Positions 36,201 through 46,650 are shown, counted from the first letter of the stretch. The stretch: DNA of 64,000 nt from Bradyrhizobium sp. SZCCT0148 (GCF_018129985.1 NZ_JAFCKT010000004.1:248001-312000), one strand, 5' to 3'. A program made the numbers and translations. The notes: a model not told the origin generated them from the letters alone.

Positions 36201-38453
36201 TCACACGAAATCGATGAACTTGTTGAAGGGCATTTCGCGGATCCGCAGCCCCGTCGCCGCGAAGATCGCGTTGGCGAGCGCGGGCGCAGCCGGCGGCACC
36301 GGCGGCTCTCCGACGCCCCTCACCTTGGGATCGTTCTCCAGCCCTCGGACTTCGATGACAGGACATTGGTACATGCGCATGGCTTCGTGGTGATTGTAAT
36401 TGGTCTGCTGCGCCGCGCCCTTGGCGTAGGTCAATTCGCAATTGATGGCGTGGCCGAGGCCCCAGACGACACCCCCCTGCATCTGGCTTTCGAAATTGAC
36501 GGGGTCGATCACCTTGCCGACGTCGGCCACGGCCCAGACCTTGTCGATCCTGATGCCGCGGTTGGTCTTGGTGACCTCGACGACTTCCGCGGTCGGCGTG
36601 CCGAACGATTCCACGAAGGCGACGCCGCGCCCCTTGCCCTTGCCGAGCGGCCCCTTCCAGTTGGACATGTCCGCCAGCGTCTCCAGCAGCTTGCGATAGT
36701 GCGGCACGTTGCACATCTCGATCCGCGCCTTCATCGGATCAAGGCCGGCGGCGTGGATCAATTCGTCGATGAAGCTTTCCGTGAAGAAGCCGGCTGTGGA
36801 CGCCCCGACCGAGCGCCACGTGGTGGAGGGCGACAGGCCCTTTGCCTCGTAGCTCGTGGCCCGGAAATTGGGGATGTCGTAGTAGACGTTCCACGTGCCC
36901 GCGGCGAGTTGTGGATCGGCCTCTTTCATGGGCGAGCCCATGCGTTCGAGCAATCCCTTGTACGGAGCGGTCGAGGCCAGTTGCAGATCGGCCGCAACGA
37001 TCTTGCCCTTGGCGATGCTGCCCCGGTGGCGGGCGATCGCGATCTGCCGCGGAATGTCCTGAAGGAAGTCCTCCTCGCGCGAGAACAGAAGCTTGATCGG
37101 CGTCCCACGCATCTGGTTTGCGATCTCGGCGAGCACGCGGACGTTTTCAAATTCCAGACGGTGCCCAAAGCTTCCGCCAGTCCACTGATTGTGGAAGGTG
37201 ACCTGCTCCGGCTTCAGCCCGATCGCGTTGGCAGCGATGGACTGCACCGCCTGCGGGCTCTGATGCCCGACCCAGATTTCCATGCCCTTGTCGGTGACGA
37301 GACCGATGCCGTTGAGGGGCTCGAGCGGCTGATGCGCGACGTAGGGCGCGCGGTATTCGGCCTCGACGCGCGTCCCGGATTTCAGGGCCGCCTCCACGTT
37401 GCCGATCGTCCGCCACTCCTTGCCCAGGAATTCCGGCTTGAACGATGATTGCAGGACCTTCCAATGATCGGCCTGCTCCGCCGGATAGACCGGGGGCGCC
37501 CATTCGCATTTGATAGTGTCGACGGCCCGCATCGCATACCAGCTGTTCGTGGCGATGACGGCAACGCCATTCTTGATCTCGAGGACCTTCTTCACGCCGG
37601 GCATCGATTGCGCCTTGCTGGCGTCATAGGACTTCATCGGCTGTCCCTTGGCGGGGTTCAGCTTGACGGCCGCGAACAGCATGCCGTCGATCTTCTGATC
37701 GATCCCGAACTTCAGCTCGCCCATGACCTTGGCGCGCACATCGAGGCGCATCATCGGCTTGCCTAGCAGGCGCCACGTCGAGGGATCACGCGGCTTCGCA
37801 TCGAGCACGGGCGGAATCCCGGCGGCATCCGCGGCGAGAGCGACATAGGGTATCTTGCTGCCGTCCGGCAGGATGACGTGGCCGGATTGGGTGCGAATGT
37901 CGGCCACGGCAACGCCGGACCGCTTGGCGGCCGCCGCCTTCAGCGTCTCGCGCGCGACGGCCCCCGCCTGCCGGAGCTTTTCGTAAGTGTCGGGAACGGT
38001 GCTCGAGCCGCCGGTCATCTGCACGCCGGACTTTCGAAGCGTTTCAAGGGCCGCGGCGCGCGCCGCTTCGGCGGCGGGGCTCAGGTCCGCGGCGAGGAAC
38101 GGCGCCGACTCCTCCTTGAAGCCGGTGTTGAAATAGGCCGGGCTCGGTCCGGCAAAGCGGACTTCGAACTGGCCCGGATCGAGATCCATCTCCTCGGCGA
38201 TCATCATCGTCTGCACGGAGCCGACGCCCTGCCCGATATCGGCGTGCTGGGCGATGAGCGTGATCTTCTCAGGGCTGATCTCAACCCAAGGATTGAACGT
38301 CACGGCACCGGGCGGCAAATTCGCGGCGAGCGGATTGCCATTGGCGGGTGCGGCCGCTTCGGCGGGGCCGTATGCGCCAAAGGCGATGCCGCCGGCGAGC
38401 GCGGCGGAGCCGAAGACGAAGACGCGGCGTGACAGACTCTGCATGTGGCCCAT
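36201..38453 (-). CDS. Molybdopterin-binding aldehyde/isoquinoline oxidoreductase, large subunit
   Basis: A 750-residue xanthine oxidase family subunit of the IorB type. A Tat signal (SRRVFVFGSAALAGGIAFGAYG) exports the folded enzyme. The Mo domain shows GQGVGSVQTMM, HNQWTGGSFGHRLEFEN and VWGLGHAINCELTYAKG; the C-terminal active-site region has GVGEPPVPPAAPALANAIF, with the conserved Glu. Substrate is not determined; isoquinolines, aldehydes or related heterocycles are oxidised by relatives. It starts 1 base from the iron-sulfur subunit stop and runs to the cytochrome gene. Confidence 0.9.
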   Translation of the reverse strand: MGHMQSLSRRVFVFGSAALAGGIAFGAYGPAEAAAPANGNPLAANLPPGAVTFNPWVEISPEKITLIAQHADIGQGVGSVQTMMIAEEMDLDPGQFEVRFAGPSPAYFNTGFKEESAPFLAADLSPAAEAARAAALETLRKSGVQMTGGSSTVPDTYEKLRQAGAVARETLKAAAAKRSGVAVADIRTQSGHVILPDGSKIPYVALAADAAGIPPVLDAKPRDPSTWRLLGKPMMRLDVRAKVMGELKFGIDQKIDGMLFAAVKLNPAKGQPMKSYDASKAQSMPGVKKVLEIKNGVAVIATNSWYAMRAVDTIKCEWAPPVYPAEQADHWKVLQSSFKPEFLGKEWRTIGNVEAALKSGTRVEAEYRAPYVAHQPLEPLNGIGLVTDKGMEIWVGHQSPQAVQSIAANAIGLKPEQVTFHNQWTGGSFGHRLEFENVRVLAEIANQMRGTPIKLLFSREEDFLQDIPRQIAIARHRGSIAKGKIVAADLQLASTAPYKGLLERMGSPMKEADPQLAAGTWNVYYDIPNFRATSYEAKGLSPSTTWRSVGASTAGFFTESFIDELIHAAGLDPMKARIEMCNVPHYRKLLETLADMSNWKGPLGKGKGRGVAFVESFGTPTAEVVEVTKTNRGIRIDKVWAVADVGKVIDPVNFESQMQGGVVWGLGHAINCELTYAKGAAQQTNYNHHEAMRMYQCPVIEVRGLENDPKVRGVGEPPVPPAAPALANAIFAATGLRIREMPFNKFIDFV

Positions 38454-38454
38454 C

Positions 38455-38919
38455 TCACTTCTCCGCCATCTTCCTGGCAGCCGCCGCGTGGATCGCCGCG
38501 CGAATGCGTGGGTAGGTCCCGCAACGACAGAGATTGCCCGACATCACCTGATCGATCTGCTCATCCGTCGGTCTGGAGATCTTCGCGAGCAGCGAGATCG
38601 CCTGCATGATCTGCCCGACCTGGCAGTAACCGCATTGCGGCACCTGATGCTCGATCCAGGCCTGCACGACAGGGTGCTGTTCCTTGTTGGCAAGGCCTTC
38701 GAGCGTCACGACCGATTTGCCGGCAACCTCGCCGATATGCGCTTGGCAGGACCGCACCGCTTTGCCGTCGATGTGAACGGTGCAGGCGCCGCACTGCGCG
38801 ACCCCGCAGCCATATTTGGTGCTGGTGAGTCCGAGCTCGTCGCGCAGCACCCAGAGCAAGGGCATCTCGGGGACGACATCGACAGCCTGCTTGCTGCCAT
38901 TGACGGTGAGCTCGATCAT
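38455..38919 (-). CDS. (2Fe-2S) subunit of molybdenum hydroxylase
   Basis: A 154-residue small subunit with both iron-sulfur sites: plant-type [21 protein letters not shown] and the C-terminal helical cluster site [12 protein letters not shown] with CRCGTYPRI. It moves electrons from the Mo centre of the large subunit. The ATG lies in the AraC gene's stop (ATGA) and the stop is 1 base before the large subunit. No export signal is present, so it should be carried out with the Tat-signalled large subunit. Confidence 0.93.
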   Translation of the reverse strand: MIELTVNGSKQAVDVVPEMPLLWVLRDELGLTSTKYGCGVAQCGACTVHIDGKAVRSCQAHIGEVAGKSVVTLEGLANKEQHPVVQAWIEHQVPQCGYCQVGQIMQAISLLAKISRPTDEQIDQVMSGNLCRCGTYPRIRAAIHAAAARKMAEK

Positions 38920-40013
38920 GTCGGTCCATCCTCCAGAGGTAACGCGTCGCTGCGACAGCACAGCGGATGCACGCCGGGCTGTATTTCCGATTCCTGCGGC
39001 ATCTTGCGCAATCCCTGCGGAATGCCGCGATGGGTTGTCACCTCGGCCCGGCCGCCGCACAATTCGCGATACTGCCTGGGTGTAAGGCTTGCAGCCTTGC
39101 GGAACACGCGCGTGAAATTCGCCTGCGAGCCGAAACCGAATTCCAGGGCGATGTCGACCAGGGACATGCAGTCCCTCGCGAGTTCGTGTCGCGCGGCCTG
39201 GACACGCCGATCGGTGACATAGCGGTAGGGTGACAAACCGGTGGCTTCGCGGAACAACCTCGAAAAATGGTAAGGGCTGAGACAGGCCTGCGCGGCCAGA
39301 TCCTCGAGCCTGATGTCGCCGCCGAGCGAGCTCTCGATGTAGTCGAGCACGCGCTGCAGGCGCCGCGGATCGAGCGACAGCGCCTTGCCGGGCGCCTGCC
39401 AGCGATCGATCGTGTAATGCCCCATAAGATGCGCCGCGAGCGCAACCTGGATTCCTCCCACGAACAGCGCATCGGTTGGCTGTCGGGGTCGATGCAACAG
39501 GTCGCGAAGCGGCGCACAAATGTGGAAGAGCACCCGATCGGCAAGACCGTGCGCATACGCGATCTCCACCTTGGCCGGATCGATGTCGAAATCGGCAAGC
39601 GCACTCTCGTCGAGCAACGCAGGCGGCAGGTAGACATGCAGACATTCCATCCGGTCTGAAAGCTCCAGACTGCTTTCCTGCGTGCCGACCGGCACGAGGT
39701 AGCTCATGCCGGGCCGCGCGAGACTCTTCTGAACTTCGCCATTGCCTTCGCGGCACACCATCCCGCCGCCCGACAGCACCATGACGAGCTCGTTACAGAC
39801 GGGAACGGGCGTGGCCTGGCGGCCCGCTTCGAACTTGCGATGCTCGATGCTGAGCCCGGGCCAGTCGCGGGCCTCCGCGAGCTTCTCGCTGGTCCGGTAT
39901 TTTTCATCGCCATGCGTCACGAGCGCCATCACGACCTCCGCTTTGCTTGCGGCAATTGAGGCCCCCTTGTCGCGAGCGAGCGACCATTCCCGTCCGGTGG
40001 TGAGCTGCGGCAT
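38916..40013 (-). CDS. AraC-family transcriptional regulator
   Basis: A 365-residue regulator with an N-terminal cupin-like sensory half (for example [19 protein letters not shown]) and two C-terminal helix-turn-helices ([24 protein letters not shown] and [20 protein letters not shown]). The last ~40 residues are extra. ATG at 40013 is preferred to an upstream GTG. Its stop overlaps the start of the iron-sulfur gene, so it heads a regulator-enzyme operon, and it probably also acts on the divergent VOC gene across the 288-base gap. Confidence 0.9.
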   Translation of the reverse strand: MPQLTTGREWSLARDKGASIAASKAEVVMALVTHGDEKYRTSEKLAEARDWPGLSIEHRKFEAGRQATPVPVCNELVMVLSGGGMVCREGNGEVQKSLARPGMSYLVPVGTQESSLELSDRMECLHVYLPPALLDESALADFDIDPAKVEIAYAHGLADRVLFHICAPLRDLLHRPRQPTDALFVGGIQVALAAHLMGHYTIDRWQAPGKALSLDPRRLQRVLDYIESSLGGDIRLEDLAAQACLSPYHFSRLFREATGLSPYRYVTDRRVQAARHELARDCMSLVDIALEFGFGSQANFTRVFRKAASLTPRQYRELCGGRAEVTTHRGIPQGLRKMPQESEIQPGVHPLCCRSDALPLEDGPT

Positions 40014-40301
40014 TGCAGCGCCACCGTGAAGCGAATGTCTCACAAGCGGCGTGCCCGAAGTCCAGAGGGCGCGCGGTTAAAAGAGGTAAAACGGCGACAG
40101 AGCGAAGGCTTCGCCGGAGGCGTGCGATTTCGAAATCGCCGGCCGTCCAAAGCAAGATGCGTGCGTCATCGCGCAGGAATCGGAAATCGCGCAATCCGCG
40201 TTTGAGCTAGTGAACGGATCAGAAGCGCAGATCCATTCGCAGCCGACGAGAGCCGTCGCGCTCGAGCGCCGACAGCACGCCTTACAAACAAGGAGAGCGA
40301 C

Positions 40302-41150
40302 ATGACAGACCAGGCAGACAACACCAAGTGCATGGGCCGCCGCGCCCTGTTGCAGACGACCGGCGCGGCCGTCGTCATGGGCCTTGCCGGCACCACAACC
40401 GACGCAAGGGCCGCGGCACAGAAGGGCGATCCCATGTCGTCCGCCGAACGCAACGAGGCGCCGCTCGGCGCACGGCTCCAGGGCGTCCAGCATTTCGGGC
40501 TGACGGTCCAGAACATGGAGCGGGCCTATCAGTTCTACACCGAAGTGCTCGGCGGCAGCGAAGTGTTCCGCCATGGCGATTTCCAGGGGGATGGCGTGCA
40601 GAACACGCTGCTGGCCGACCAGGAGATCGAGGCGAACGCCCGCGGGGTCAATCCGCGGACCATCGGCGTGCCCGACCTGCGCAGCGGAGCCCAACGGCTC
40701 GACGTCCGCTTCATCCAGTTCGACAACATGGTGCTCGAACTGCTGCAATATCGCGAGGCCGACCAGCCGATGGGCAGCGCCAAGAGCTTCGCCGAACCGG
40801 TGGAGCACATGAGCCCGGCCTTCCCGCGCATGATGCACATCTGTTTTTATGTGCGCGACGACGTCGACTTCAACAAATTCATCGCCGACCTCGAAGCCGA
40901 ATCGGCACGCCGCGGCATGACCCAGGTGCGGGCCAACCGAACCGTCCGCGTCATGACCGAAGCGGACCGCAAGGCCGCGCCCCGCGATACCAACACCAAC
41001 AAGGTGACCGCGGAGCCTTCCAATGGCTGGGAGCTGATCTATTGCAAGGGCCCGGAGGGCGAGCAGCTCGAATTCGTCAAGGCCCTTGACCCGGTCAAGA
41101 AGCGCTTCGCGGACGCACTGGCCAAGCGCCAGCAAAGCATCGTGCGCTGA
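40302..41150 (+). CDS. Tat-signalled VOC (glyoxalase/dioxygenase) protein
   Basis: A 282-residue vicinal-oxygen-chelate protein. The N terminus has a Tat-like signal (CMGRRALLQTTGAAVVMGLAG) and an ALA-type cleavage region near ARAAAQ. The VOC fold is visible as GVQHFGLTVQNMERAYQFYT, with MMHICFYVRDDVDFNKFI and a closing GEQLEFVKAL. Metal His/Glu positions fit the family. It starts a two-gene operon with the ABM gene, divergent from the AraC gene. Substrate unknown. Confidence 0.82.
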   Translation: MTDQADNTKCMGRRALLQTTGAAVVMGLAGTTTDARAAAQKGDPMSSAERNEAPLGARLQGVQHFGLTVQNMERAYQFYTEVLGGSEVFRHGDFQGDGVQNTLLADQEIEANARGVNPRTIGVPDLRSGAQRLDVRFIQFDNMVLELLQYREADQPMGSAKSFAEPVEHMSPAFPRMMHICFYVRDDVDFNKFIADLEAESARRGMTQVRANRTVRVMTEADRKAAPRDTNTNKVTAEPSNGWELIYCKGPEGEQLEFVKALDPVKKRFADALAKRQQSIVR

Positions 41151-41158
41151 ACAGACAC

Positions 41159-41596
41159 ATGAAGGATTCTGTCATGCAAGCTCTCGCCCGCAATACGCGT
41201 GTCGCCCTGCTCTTCGCCGTTGCGTTGACTGTGCCCGCCGCACCCATGATCGCCCAGGAAGCCCCGCGCGTGCGCTATCAGGAGATTCCGGAGGGCGCCT
41301 ATTCCGTCGTGGCGCAGGTCCGCGCCAAGCCCGGGAAGGAGGACGCACTGCGCACCGCTACGCTGCCGCTGATCGAGCTGGTTCGCGGCGATCCCAAGAA
41401 CCTGGTCTATTTCCTTCAGGAAGATCGCGCCAAACCCGGTCATTTCATCTTTTACGAGGTTTTCGCCAGCCAGGCCGATTTCGACGCGCACAATGCGATG
41501 CCCTACGTGAAGGACTGGTTCGCCAAGCTGCCGGACCTTGCCGACGGCGGTGTCGAGGTCATGCGCATGGCGATACTCGGCAAGCCCAAAAAATAG
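41159..41596 (+). CDS. Secreted antibiotic-biosynthesis-monooxygenase-domain protein
   Basis: A 145-residue protein with a signal peptide (VALLFAVALTVPAAPMIAQ) and an ABM-type ferredoxin-like barrel: YSVVAQVRAKPGKEDAL, FIFYEVFASQADFDAH and a C-terminal VEVMRMAILG strand. Such domains oxidise or bind small aromatics, sometimes quinones. It follows the VOC gene by 8 bases, so the two are co-expressed in the periplasm. The start is the ATG at 41159; an inner ATG at residue 6 is possible. Confidence 0.83.
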   Translation: MKDSVMQALARNTRVALLFAVALTVPAAPMIAQEAPRVRYQEIPEGAYSVVAQVRAKPGKEDALRTATLPLIELVRGDPKNLVYFLQEDRAKPGHFIFYEVFASQADFDAHNAMPYVKDWFAKLPDLADGGVEVMRMAILGKPKK

Positions 41597-41750
41597 CCTG
41601 ATACGGTCAAAAAGATTGCGCGAGCGATTTGTCGCAGCACCCGAGGGGCAGCTGCGCGGGGCAATCGTGCGAATTCAGAACCGCTCACTTCAACATGTGT
41701 GCAGCGCATGATAGTTGCTAGGCGATCTTTCGATCGATTGGCAATGAGCA

Positions 41751-44627
41751 ATGCGGACTGCCACCGAGACGCGGCAACGGGGCACGCGCCGACAGGAACT
41801 CACCTTCTCCTTCGGCCCATACCAACTCGTCCCCCGCCGCCAATTGCTTCTCCTCGATGGGCGCGCGGTGAAACTGGGCGGACGCGCCTTCGAGCTGTTG
41901 CACCTGCTGGTACAGCGTCGCGGCGAACTGGTCAGCAAGGACGAACTGATGGAGGCGGCCTGGCCGGGCACATTCCTTCACGACAGCAATCTCAAGGTCA
42001 ACATGTGGAGCTTGCGGCGTTCGCTGGGTGATACCCAGACCGAGCCTGCCTACATCGCGACGGTGGCCCGCCGGGGCTACAGGTTCGTTGCCGACGTGCA
42101 AACGAGCATTGGTGAGATCGAGGATCACCCGGCGCAGGCGGAACCGATCCCCTCGTCGCCGCCATCGCGGCGCGTCATCGTCGGGCGCGAGGCCGAGATT
42201 GCCGATATCGCTCGCCTGCTGGTCGACCTCAGGCACGTGACCCTGGCCGGCGCGGGAGGGATCGGCAAGACGACCGTTGCCGTTGCGGTGGCGCAGGCCA
42301 CTGCCTCGCGCTATCGCGACGGCATCTGCTTCGTCGATCTCGCCACGATCGCGGACCCGACCCTGTTCGGCGCGGCGATGGTCACGGCGCTGGGCATCAG
42401 GGGCAATCCGGACAACGGCCTGACCGCGGTGCTCGACTATCTCAGGCAGCGCCAGATGCTCCTCATCCTGGACAATTGCGAGCATGTGCTGCCGGCCGCC
42501 GCGATGTTTGCCGGCAGATTCCTTGCGGACATTTCGCCCTCGAAGCTGCTCGCGACCAGCCGCGAACCGCTGGGCAATGCGACCGAGCACGTCGTGCGGC
42601 TCGGCTCCCTCCCGGCGCCAAGCCCGGGCCAGGTGCCGACGACGGAGCAGGCGGTCGAATTCCCGGCGGTTCAATTGTTCGTTCGCCGCGCGGCCGAATG
42701 GTCGGACTACGAATTCGTCGATGACGACTACGCGGCCATCGCCTCGATTTGCCGTTCACTGGACGGCCTGCCGCTGGCGATTGAGCTGGCGGCCGCCCAG
42801 ATCCGAACGTTCGGCCCCCACGAACTGCTGGATGCGCTCGACCAGGATTTGAGTTTTCGCGCACCAAGGGCCGAAGGCGCCTCGCCGCGCCATGAGACCC
42901 TGATGGCCACGATCGACTGGAGCTTCAGGCTGCTGCCTTCCAAGGAAGCCAGGCTGTTCGCCCTGCTCTCCGTGTTCAGCGATGCGTTCGAAGCCGAGGA
43001 CGCGATTTTCGTGGCCGGAGCGGCCGGCCTCGATCTGGTCGACGTCGTCACCGGGCTCGGCAGCCTCGTCGCAAAATCCCTTCTGAGCGCGCAGTCAAGC
43101 GGGCGCGGCCTGCGTTACCGCCTGCTGGACAGCACGCGGCGCTATGCGGCGGACCGGCGCCGCGCCGATCCTGCTTGCGAACAAGCTCTCAACCATCATG
43201 CGCAGCGCATTCTTGCCCTGTTCGAACAGTCCGAGGACGAGTGGAGCTGGCGTGAGCCGGCCGACTGGACCCAACGCTATCTCTGGCGCATCGGTGATCT
43301 CAGGGCCGCATTGGCGTGGGCCTTTGGCGAGGACGGCGATGCCTTGCTCGGCATCAGGCTGACGGTTGCGGGGATCACGTTGTGGTCGGAGACAGCCATC
43401 CTGTCGGAGGCACAGGCGCGGCTGGCCTCGGCACTGGCGCTGGCCAAAACCATCGAGTGCGACGATCTGCTGCGGGCAAAGCTCGCTTGCGCGCTCGGAT
43501 GGAGCCTTTTCTACGCTCGCAAACTATCCAACGAAAACGAGCTTGCATGGCTCGATGCGATCGCTTTTGCAAGACGTGCCAAGGACACCGACTATCAGCA
43601 ACGCGCGCTTGTCGGCTTCGCCTTCTACCTGCTGCAGATCGGTCATATCCCGCGTGCCATCGTCTATCTCGAGGAAGCGACCGGGCTTGCGGATCGCGAC
43701 CGCAAACTGACATCGACCTCAGAAGCCGACCGGGCGCTGGCCTGGGCGCAAGCGTTTGCGGGTGAATTGAGCACGAGCCGCGCGGTTCTGGATCGTCTTG
43801 CGGCGACCCATTCGCTCGCCGAAGGCAGGTCCCGCAAGGATGCCAACGAGGTCTACCGGTTCATCACCGTCCGCTTCAATCTGCCCTTTGTCGCGTGGAT
43901 GCAGGGACAGTCCGACACCGCGGCCAGGCTGGCCCGCGATGCCGTCGATGCGGCGGATCGCAGCGGTCAATGGGTATCCCAGTCGAACGCGCTCGGACTT
44001 GCCGCACTTCCCATTGCGCTTGAAACCGGCAATCTGGATGCGCTCGAAAGCTACGCGGAACGGCTGCGTGAAAATCTCGAACGGGAGCGCATCTCCCGCT
44101 GGGTTCCGGTGGAGCGCTATTTCTCGGCCTGCCTCCGCGATCTCAGGGGCGATCCGCGCGCGGTGGACGATATCCGGGCCGCGATCGACGAACTGATCGA
44201 ATGCCGCTTCCTGATGCGGATCGGCAGCTATCTCGCGGTCCTCGCGCGCGCGCTTCTCAGGCAAGGCTCGATCGAGGACGCGCAGCGGACCATCGCGGAA
44301 GCACTCGACTACCAGGAGCGGCAGGGCGAACGCTGGTGCCGTTCGGAGCTTATGCGCGTCGATGCATCTGTCCTCTTCCACACCAGCGAGCCCGCGCGCG
44401 CCGAGAAGCGGCTGCAGCAGGCGCTGTCCGAGGCCCGCAGCATAGGCGCCAAAACGTTCGAACTGCGGATCGCCGTCGATCTCGCCGCGCACTGGATGGC
44501 GACCGGCCGCAGACCAAAAGCCGCGCGCTTGCTTGCTCCAATCTATGGCGAGTTCGCCGAGGGCTTCGAAACTCAGGACCTCGTTGCCGCCTCGCGCCTT
44601 CTGGCCGAACTGCAAGCGAGACCCTGA
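41751..44627 (+). CDS. Winged-helix regulator with NTPase and TPR-like region
   Basis: A 958-residue one-component regulator. Residues ~15-110 form an OmpR/PhoB-type winged helix (VKLGGRAFELLHLLVQRRGELV, RRGYRFVADV). Then an NTPase with Walker A GAGGIGKTTVAVAV and Walker B MLLILDNCEHVL, as in large ATP-dependent transcription factors, and a C-terminal ~450-residue helical repeat region likely to sense a ligand. It lies 154 bases after the ABM gene and may control that operon or the ThDP gene downstream. Confidence 0.9.
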   Translation: MRTATETRQRGTRRQELTFSFGPYQLVPRRQLLLLDGRAVKLGGRAFELLHLLVQRRGELVSKDELMEAAWPGTFLHDSNLKVNMWSLRRSLGDTQTEPAYIATVARRGYRFVADVQTSIGEIEDHPAQAEPIPSSPPSRRVIVGREAEIADIARLLVDLRHVTLAGAGGIGKTTVAVAVAQATASRYRDGICFVDLATIADPTLFGAAMVTALGIRGNPDNGLTAVLDYLRQRQMLLILDNCEHVLPAAAMFAGRFLADISPSKLLATSREPLGNATEHVVRLGSLPAPSPGQVPTTEQAVEFPAVQLFVRRAAEWSDYEFVDDDYAAIASICRSLDGLPLAIELAAAQIRTFGPHELLDALDQDLSFRAPRAEGASPRHETLMATIDWSFRLLPSKEARLFALLSVFSDAFEAEDAIFVAGAAGLDLVDVVTGLGSLVAKSLLSAQSSGRGLRYRLLDSTRRYAADRRRADPACEQALNHHAQRILALFEQSEDEWSWREPADWTQRYLWRIGDLRAALAWAFGEDGDALLGIRLTVAGITLWSETAILSEAQARLASALALAKTIECDDLLRAKLACALGWSLFYARKLSNENELAWLDAIAFARRAKDTDYQQRALVGFAFYLLQIGHIPRAIVYLEEATGLADRDRKLTSTSEADRALAWAQAFAGELSTSRAVLDRLAATHSLAEGRSRKDANEVYRFITVRFNLPFVAWMQGQSDTAARLARDAVDAADRSGQWVSQSNALGLAALPIALETGNLDALESYAERLRENLERERISRWVPVERYFSACLRDLRGDPRAVDDIRAAIDELIECRFLMRIGSYLAVLARALLRQGSIEDAQRTIAEALDYQERQGERWCRSELMRVDASVLFHTSEPARAEKRLQQALSEARSIGAKTFELRIAVDLAAHWMATGRRPKAARLLAPIYGEFAEGFETQDLVAASRLLAELQARP

Positions 44628-44783
44628 CTGCGGCAGGCGCGGCCGTCGTGCGCAGCCACACCCGGGCGATGCATGGCTGGCCTACCGCAGGGCTCGCCGC
44701 GGCCTGCTTTACGCTTCCCGAATTTCCTGATCCTCTCAGGCCAAGCGGCCGGATCAACCGGCCTGCCCCCAGGGAGAGACGCC

Positions 44784-46418
44784 ATGAAGCTCGGCACCGC
44801 CATTGCGGAAATCATGCGGCGCGAGGGGATCGAGATCCTCTGCGGCTATCCCGTCAATCACCTGATCGAGCACGCGGCGAAAGCCGATATCCGCCCCGTG
44901 ATGGTGCGGCAGGAGCGCGTCGGCATCCACATGGCGGATGCGATCTCGCGGGTGACGTCCGGACTCTCCATCGGCGCGTTCTGCATGCAGCATGGGCCCG
45001 GCGCGGAGAACGCGATGGGCGGCGTGGCGCAGTGCTATGGCGAGTCCGTCCCGGTGCTGGTGCTGCCGATGGGCTATCAGCGCCGGCTTGCGCATATCGA
45101 GCCGAACTTCAATTCCAGCGACGCGATGAAGCCGTTCGCGAAATCGTCCGAGCCGATCATCCTGGCAGCCGAGGTCGCCAACATCTTCCGCCGCGCCTTC
45201 ACCAAGCTGAAGAACGGCCGCGGCGGGCCCGTCATCGTCGAGATTCCCGCGGACATGTGGAACGAGGAGGTGCCGGAGCCGCTCGACTACACACCGGTGC
45301 TGCGCACCCGCTATGGCGCCGACCCCGTGCATGTGAAGGAAGCTGCCCGGCTGCTCGTCAATGCCAGGCGTGCAGTGATCTATGCCGGCCAGGGCGTGCA
45401 TTACGCGCAGGCCTGGCCGCAATTGAAGCGGCTCGCCGAGCGGTTGGCGATCCCGGTGACCACCAGCTTGGGGGGCAAATCGTCGTTCCCGGAAACGCAT
45501 CCGCTCTCGCTCGGCTCCGGCGGCCTTGCGGTGCCGCGCGCGGTGCCGACATTCCTCGCCGAGGCCGACGTCATCTTCGGCATCGGCTGCTCGTTCACGG
45601 AAACGAACTTCGGCATCGCGATGCCGAAGGGCAAGACCATCATCCATTCCACGCTCGATCCCAACCATCTCAACAAGGATGTCGAGGCCAAGATCGGCCT
45701 GGTCGGCGACGCCGGCCTCGTGCTCGACGCGCTGCTGGAGGACATCGGCAAGACCGTCACCGCGGACCGCGATGCCTCCGCCGTCGCGGCCGAGATCGCA
45801 GCGTCGCACAAGGAATGGCTGTCAAAATGGATGCCGAAGCTCACCAGCAACGACGCGCCGCTCAGCCCCTATCGCGTGCTGTGGGACCTGCAGCACACAG
45901 TCGACATCGACAACACCATCATCACCCACGACGCCGGCAGCCCGCGCGACCAGCTCTCGCCGTTCTGGAAATCGACGAAACCGCTCACCTATCTCGGCTG
46001 GGGTAAGACCACGCAGCTCGGCTACGGCCTCGGCCTCGCAATGGGCGCGAAGCTGGCCAAACCCGACAAGCTCTGCATCAACGTCTGGGGCGATGCGGCG
46101 ATCGGTTTCACCGGCATGGATTTCGAGACCGCGGTGCGCGAGCGGATTCCGATCATGTCGATCCTACTCAACAACTTCTCGATGGCGATCGAATTGAAGG
46201 TGATGCCGGTCTCGACGGAGAAGTATCGCTCGACCGACATTTCCGGCGACTACGCCGCGATGGCGCGCGCCTTCGGCGGCTATGGCGAGCGGGTCACCAG
46301 GCCCGAAGACATCATCCCTGCGATCAGGCGCGGCATCCAGAAGACGCAGGAAGGCATTCCGGTGCTGCTTGAGTTCATCACCAGCAAGGAAACCGAGGTG
46401 TCGCGCCCGGGAACGTAA
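44784..46418 (+). CDS. Thiamine-diphosphate-dependent enzyme, acetolactate-synthase-like
   Basis: A 544-residue ThDP enzyme of the acetolactate synthase/decarboxylase superfamily. The catalytic Glu lies in an N-terminal segment (MVRQERVGIHMADA), and the ThDP/Mg motif is in VWGDAAIGFTGMDFETAVRERIP. GGGAGAGACGCC precedes the ATG; a longer frame upstream overlaps non-coding DNA. Lacking an ALS regulatory subunit nearby, it is probably a catabolic lyase or decarboxylase rather than the biosynthetic enzyme. Substrate unknown. Confidence 0.87.
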   Translation: MKLGTAIAEIMRREGIEILCGYPVNHLIEHAAKADIRPVMVRQERVGIHMADAISRVTSGLSIGAFCMQHGPGAENAMGGVAQCYGESVPVLVLPMGYQRRLAHIEPNFNSSDAMKPFAKSSEPIILAAEVANIFRRAFTKLKNGRGGPVIVEIPADMWNEEVPEPLDYTPVLRTRYGADPVHVKEAARLLVNARRAVIYAGQGVHYAQAWPQLKRLAERLAIPVTTSLGGKSSFPETHPLSLGSGGLAVPRAVPTFLAEADVIFGIGCSFTETNFGIAMPKGKTIIHSTLDPNHLNKDVEAKIGLVGDAGLVLDALLEDIGKTVTADRDASAVAAEIAASHKEWLSKWMPKLTSNDAPLSPYRVLWDLQHTVDIDNTIITHDAGSPRDQLSPFWKSTKPLTYLGWGKTTQLGYGLGLAMGAKLAKPDKLCINVWGDAAIGFTGMDFETAVRERIPIMSILLNNFSMAIELKVMPVSTEKYRSTDISGDYAAMARAFGGYGERVTRPEDIIPAIRRGIQKTQEGIPVLLEFITSKETEVSRPGT

Positions 46419-46470
46419 GGCAAGCCGGACGCTGGTTCCGGCCGCGGAGGATGTGATAATCCGCCACGAT

Positions 46471-46635
46471 GCCGCGCTGCAATCGCGATGCCGTCGCGCA
46501 GCAACCGGCATCGGCCTGTCGATGAGCCACCACATCGTGGTGAAGCAGCATGGCGGCACGATCGACGTCACGACCGCGCCGGGCGAGTTCACCGAATTCA
46601 CCATTGTGCTGCGCGGAACAGCAGCTTCCCGAACG
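46471..46635 (+). pseudogene. Histidine kinase C-terminal remnant
   Basis: A fragment reading ATGIGLSMSHHIVVKQHGG then APGEFTEFTIVLRG, which is the G2 box and end of a HATPase domain. There is no start codon, H-box or N-box in the 230-base gap after the ThDP gene, so only the last ~45 residues of a kinase survive. The frame stays open into the convergent MFS gene. It suggests a deletion at this junction. Confidence 0.55.
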
Positions 46636-46650
46636 GCGCGGGCTAGCGCC

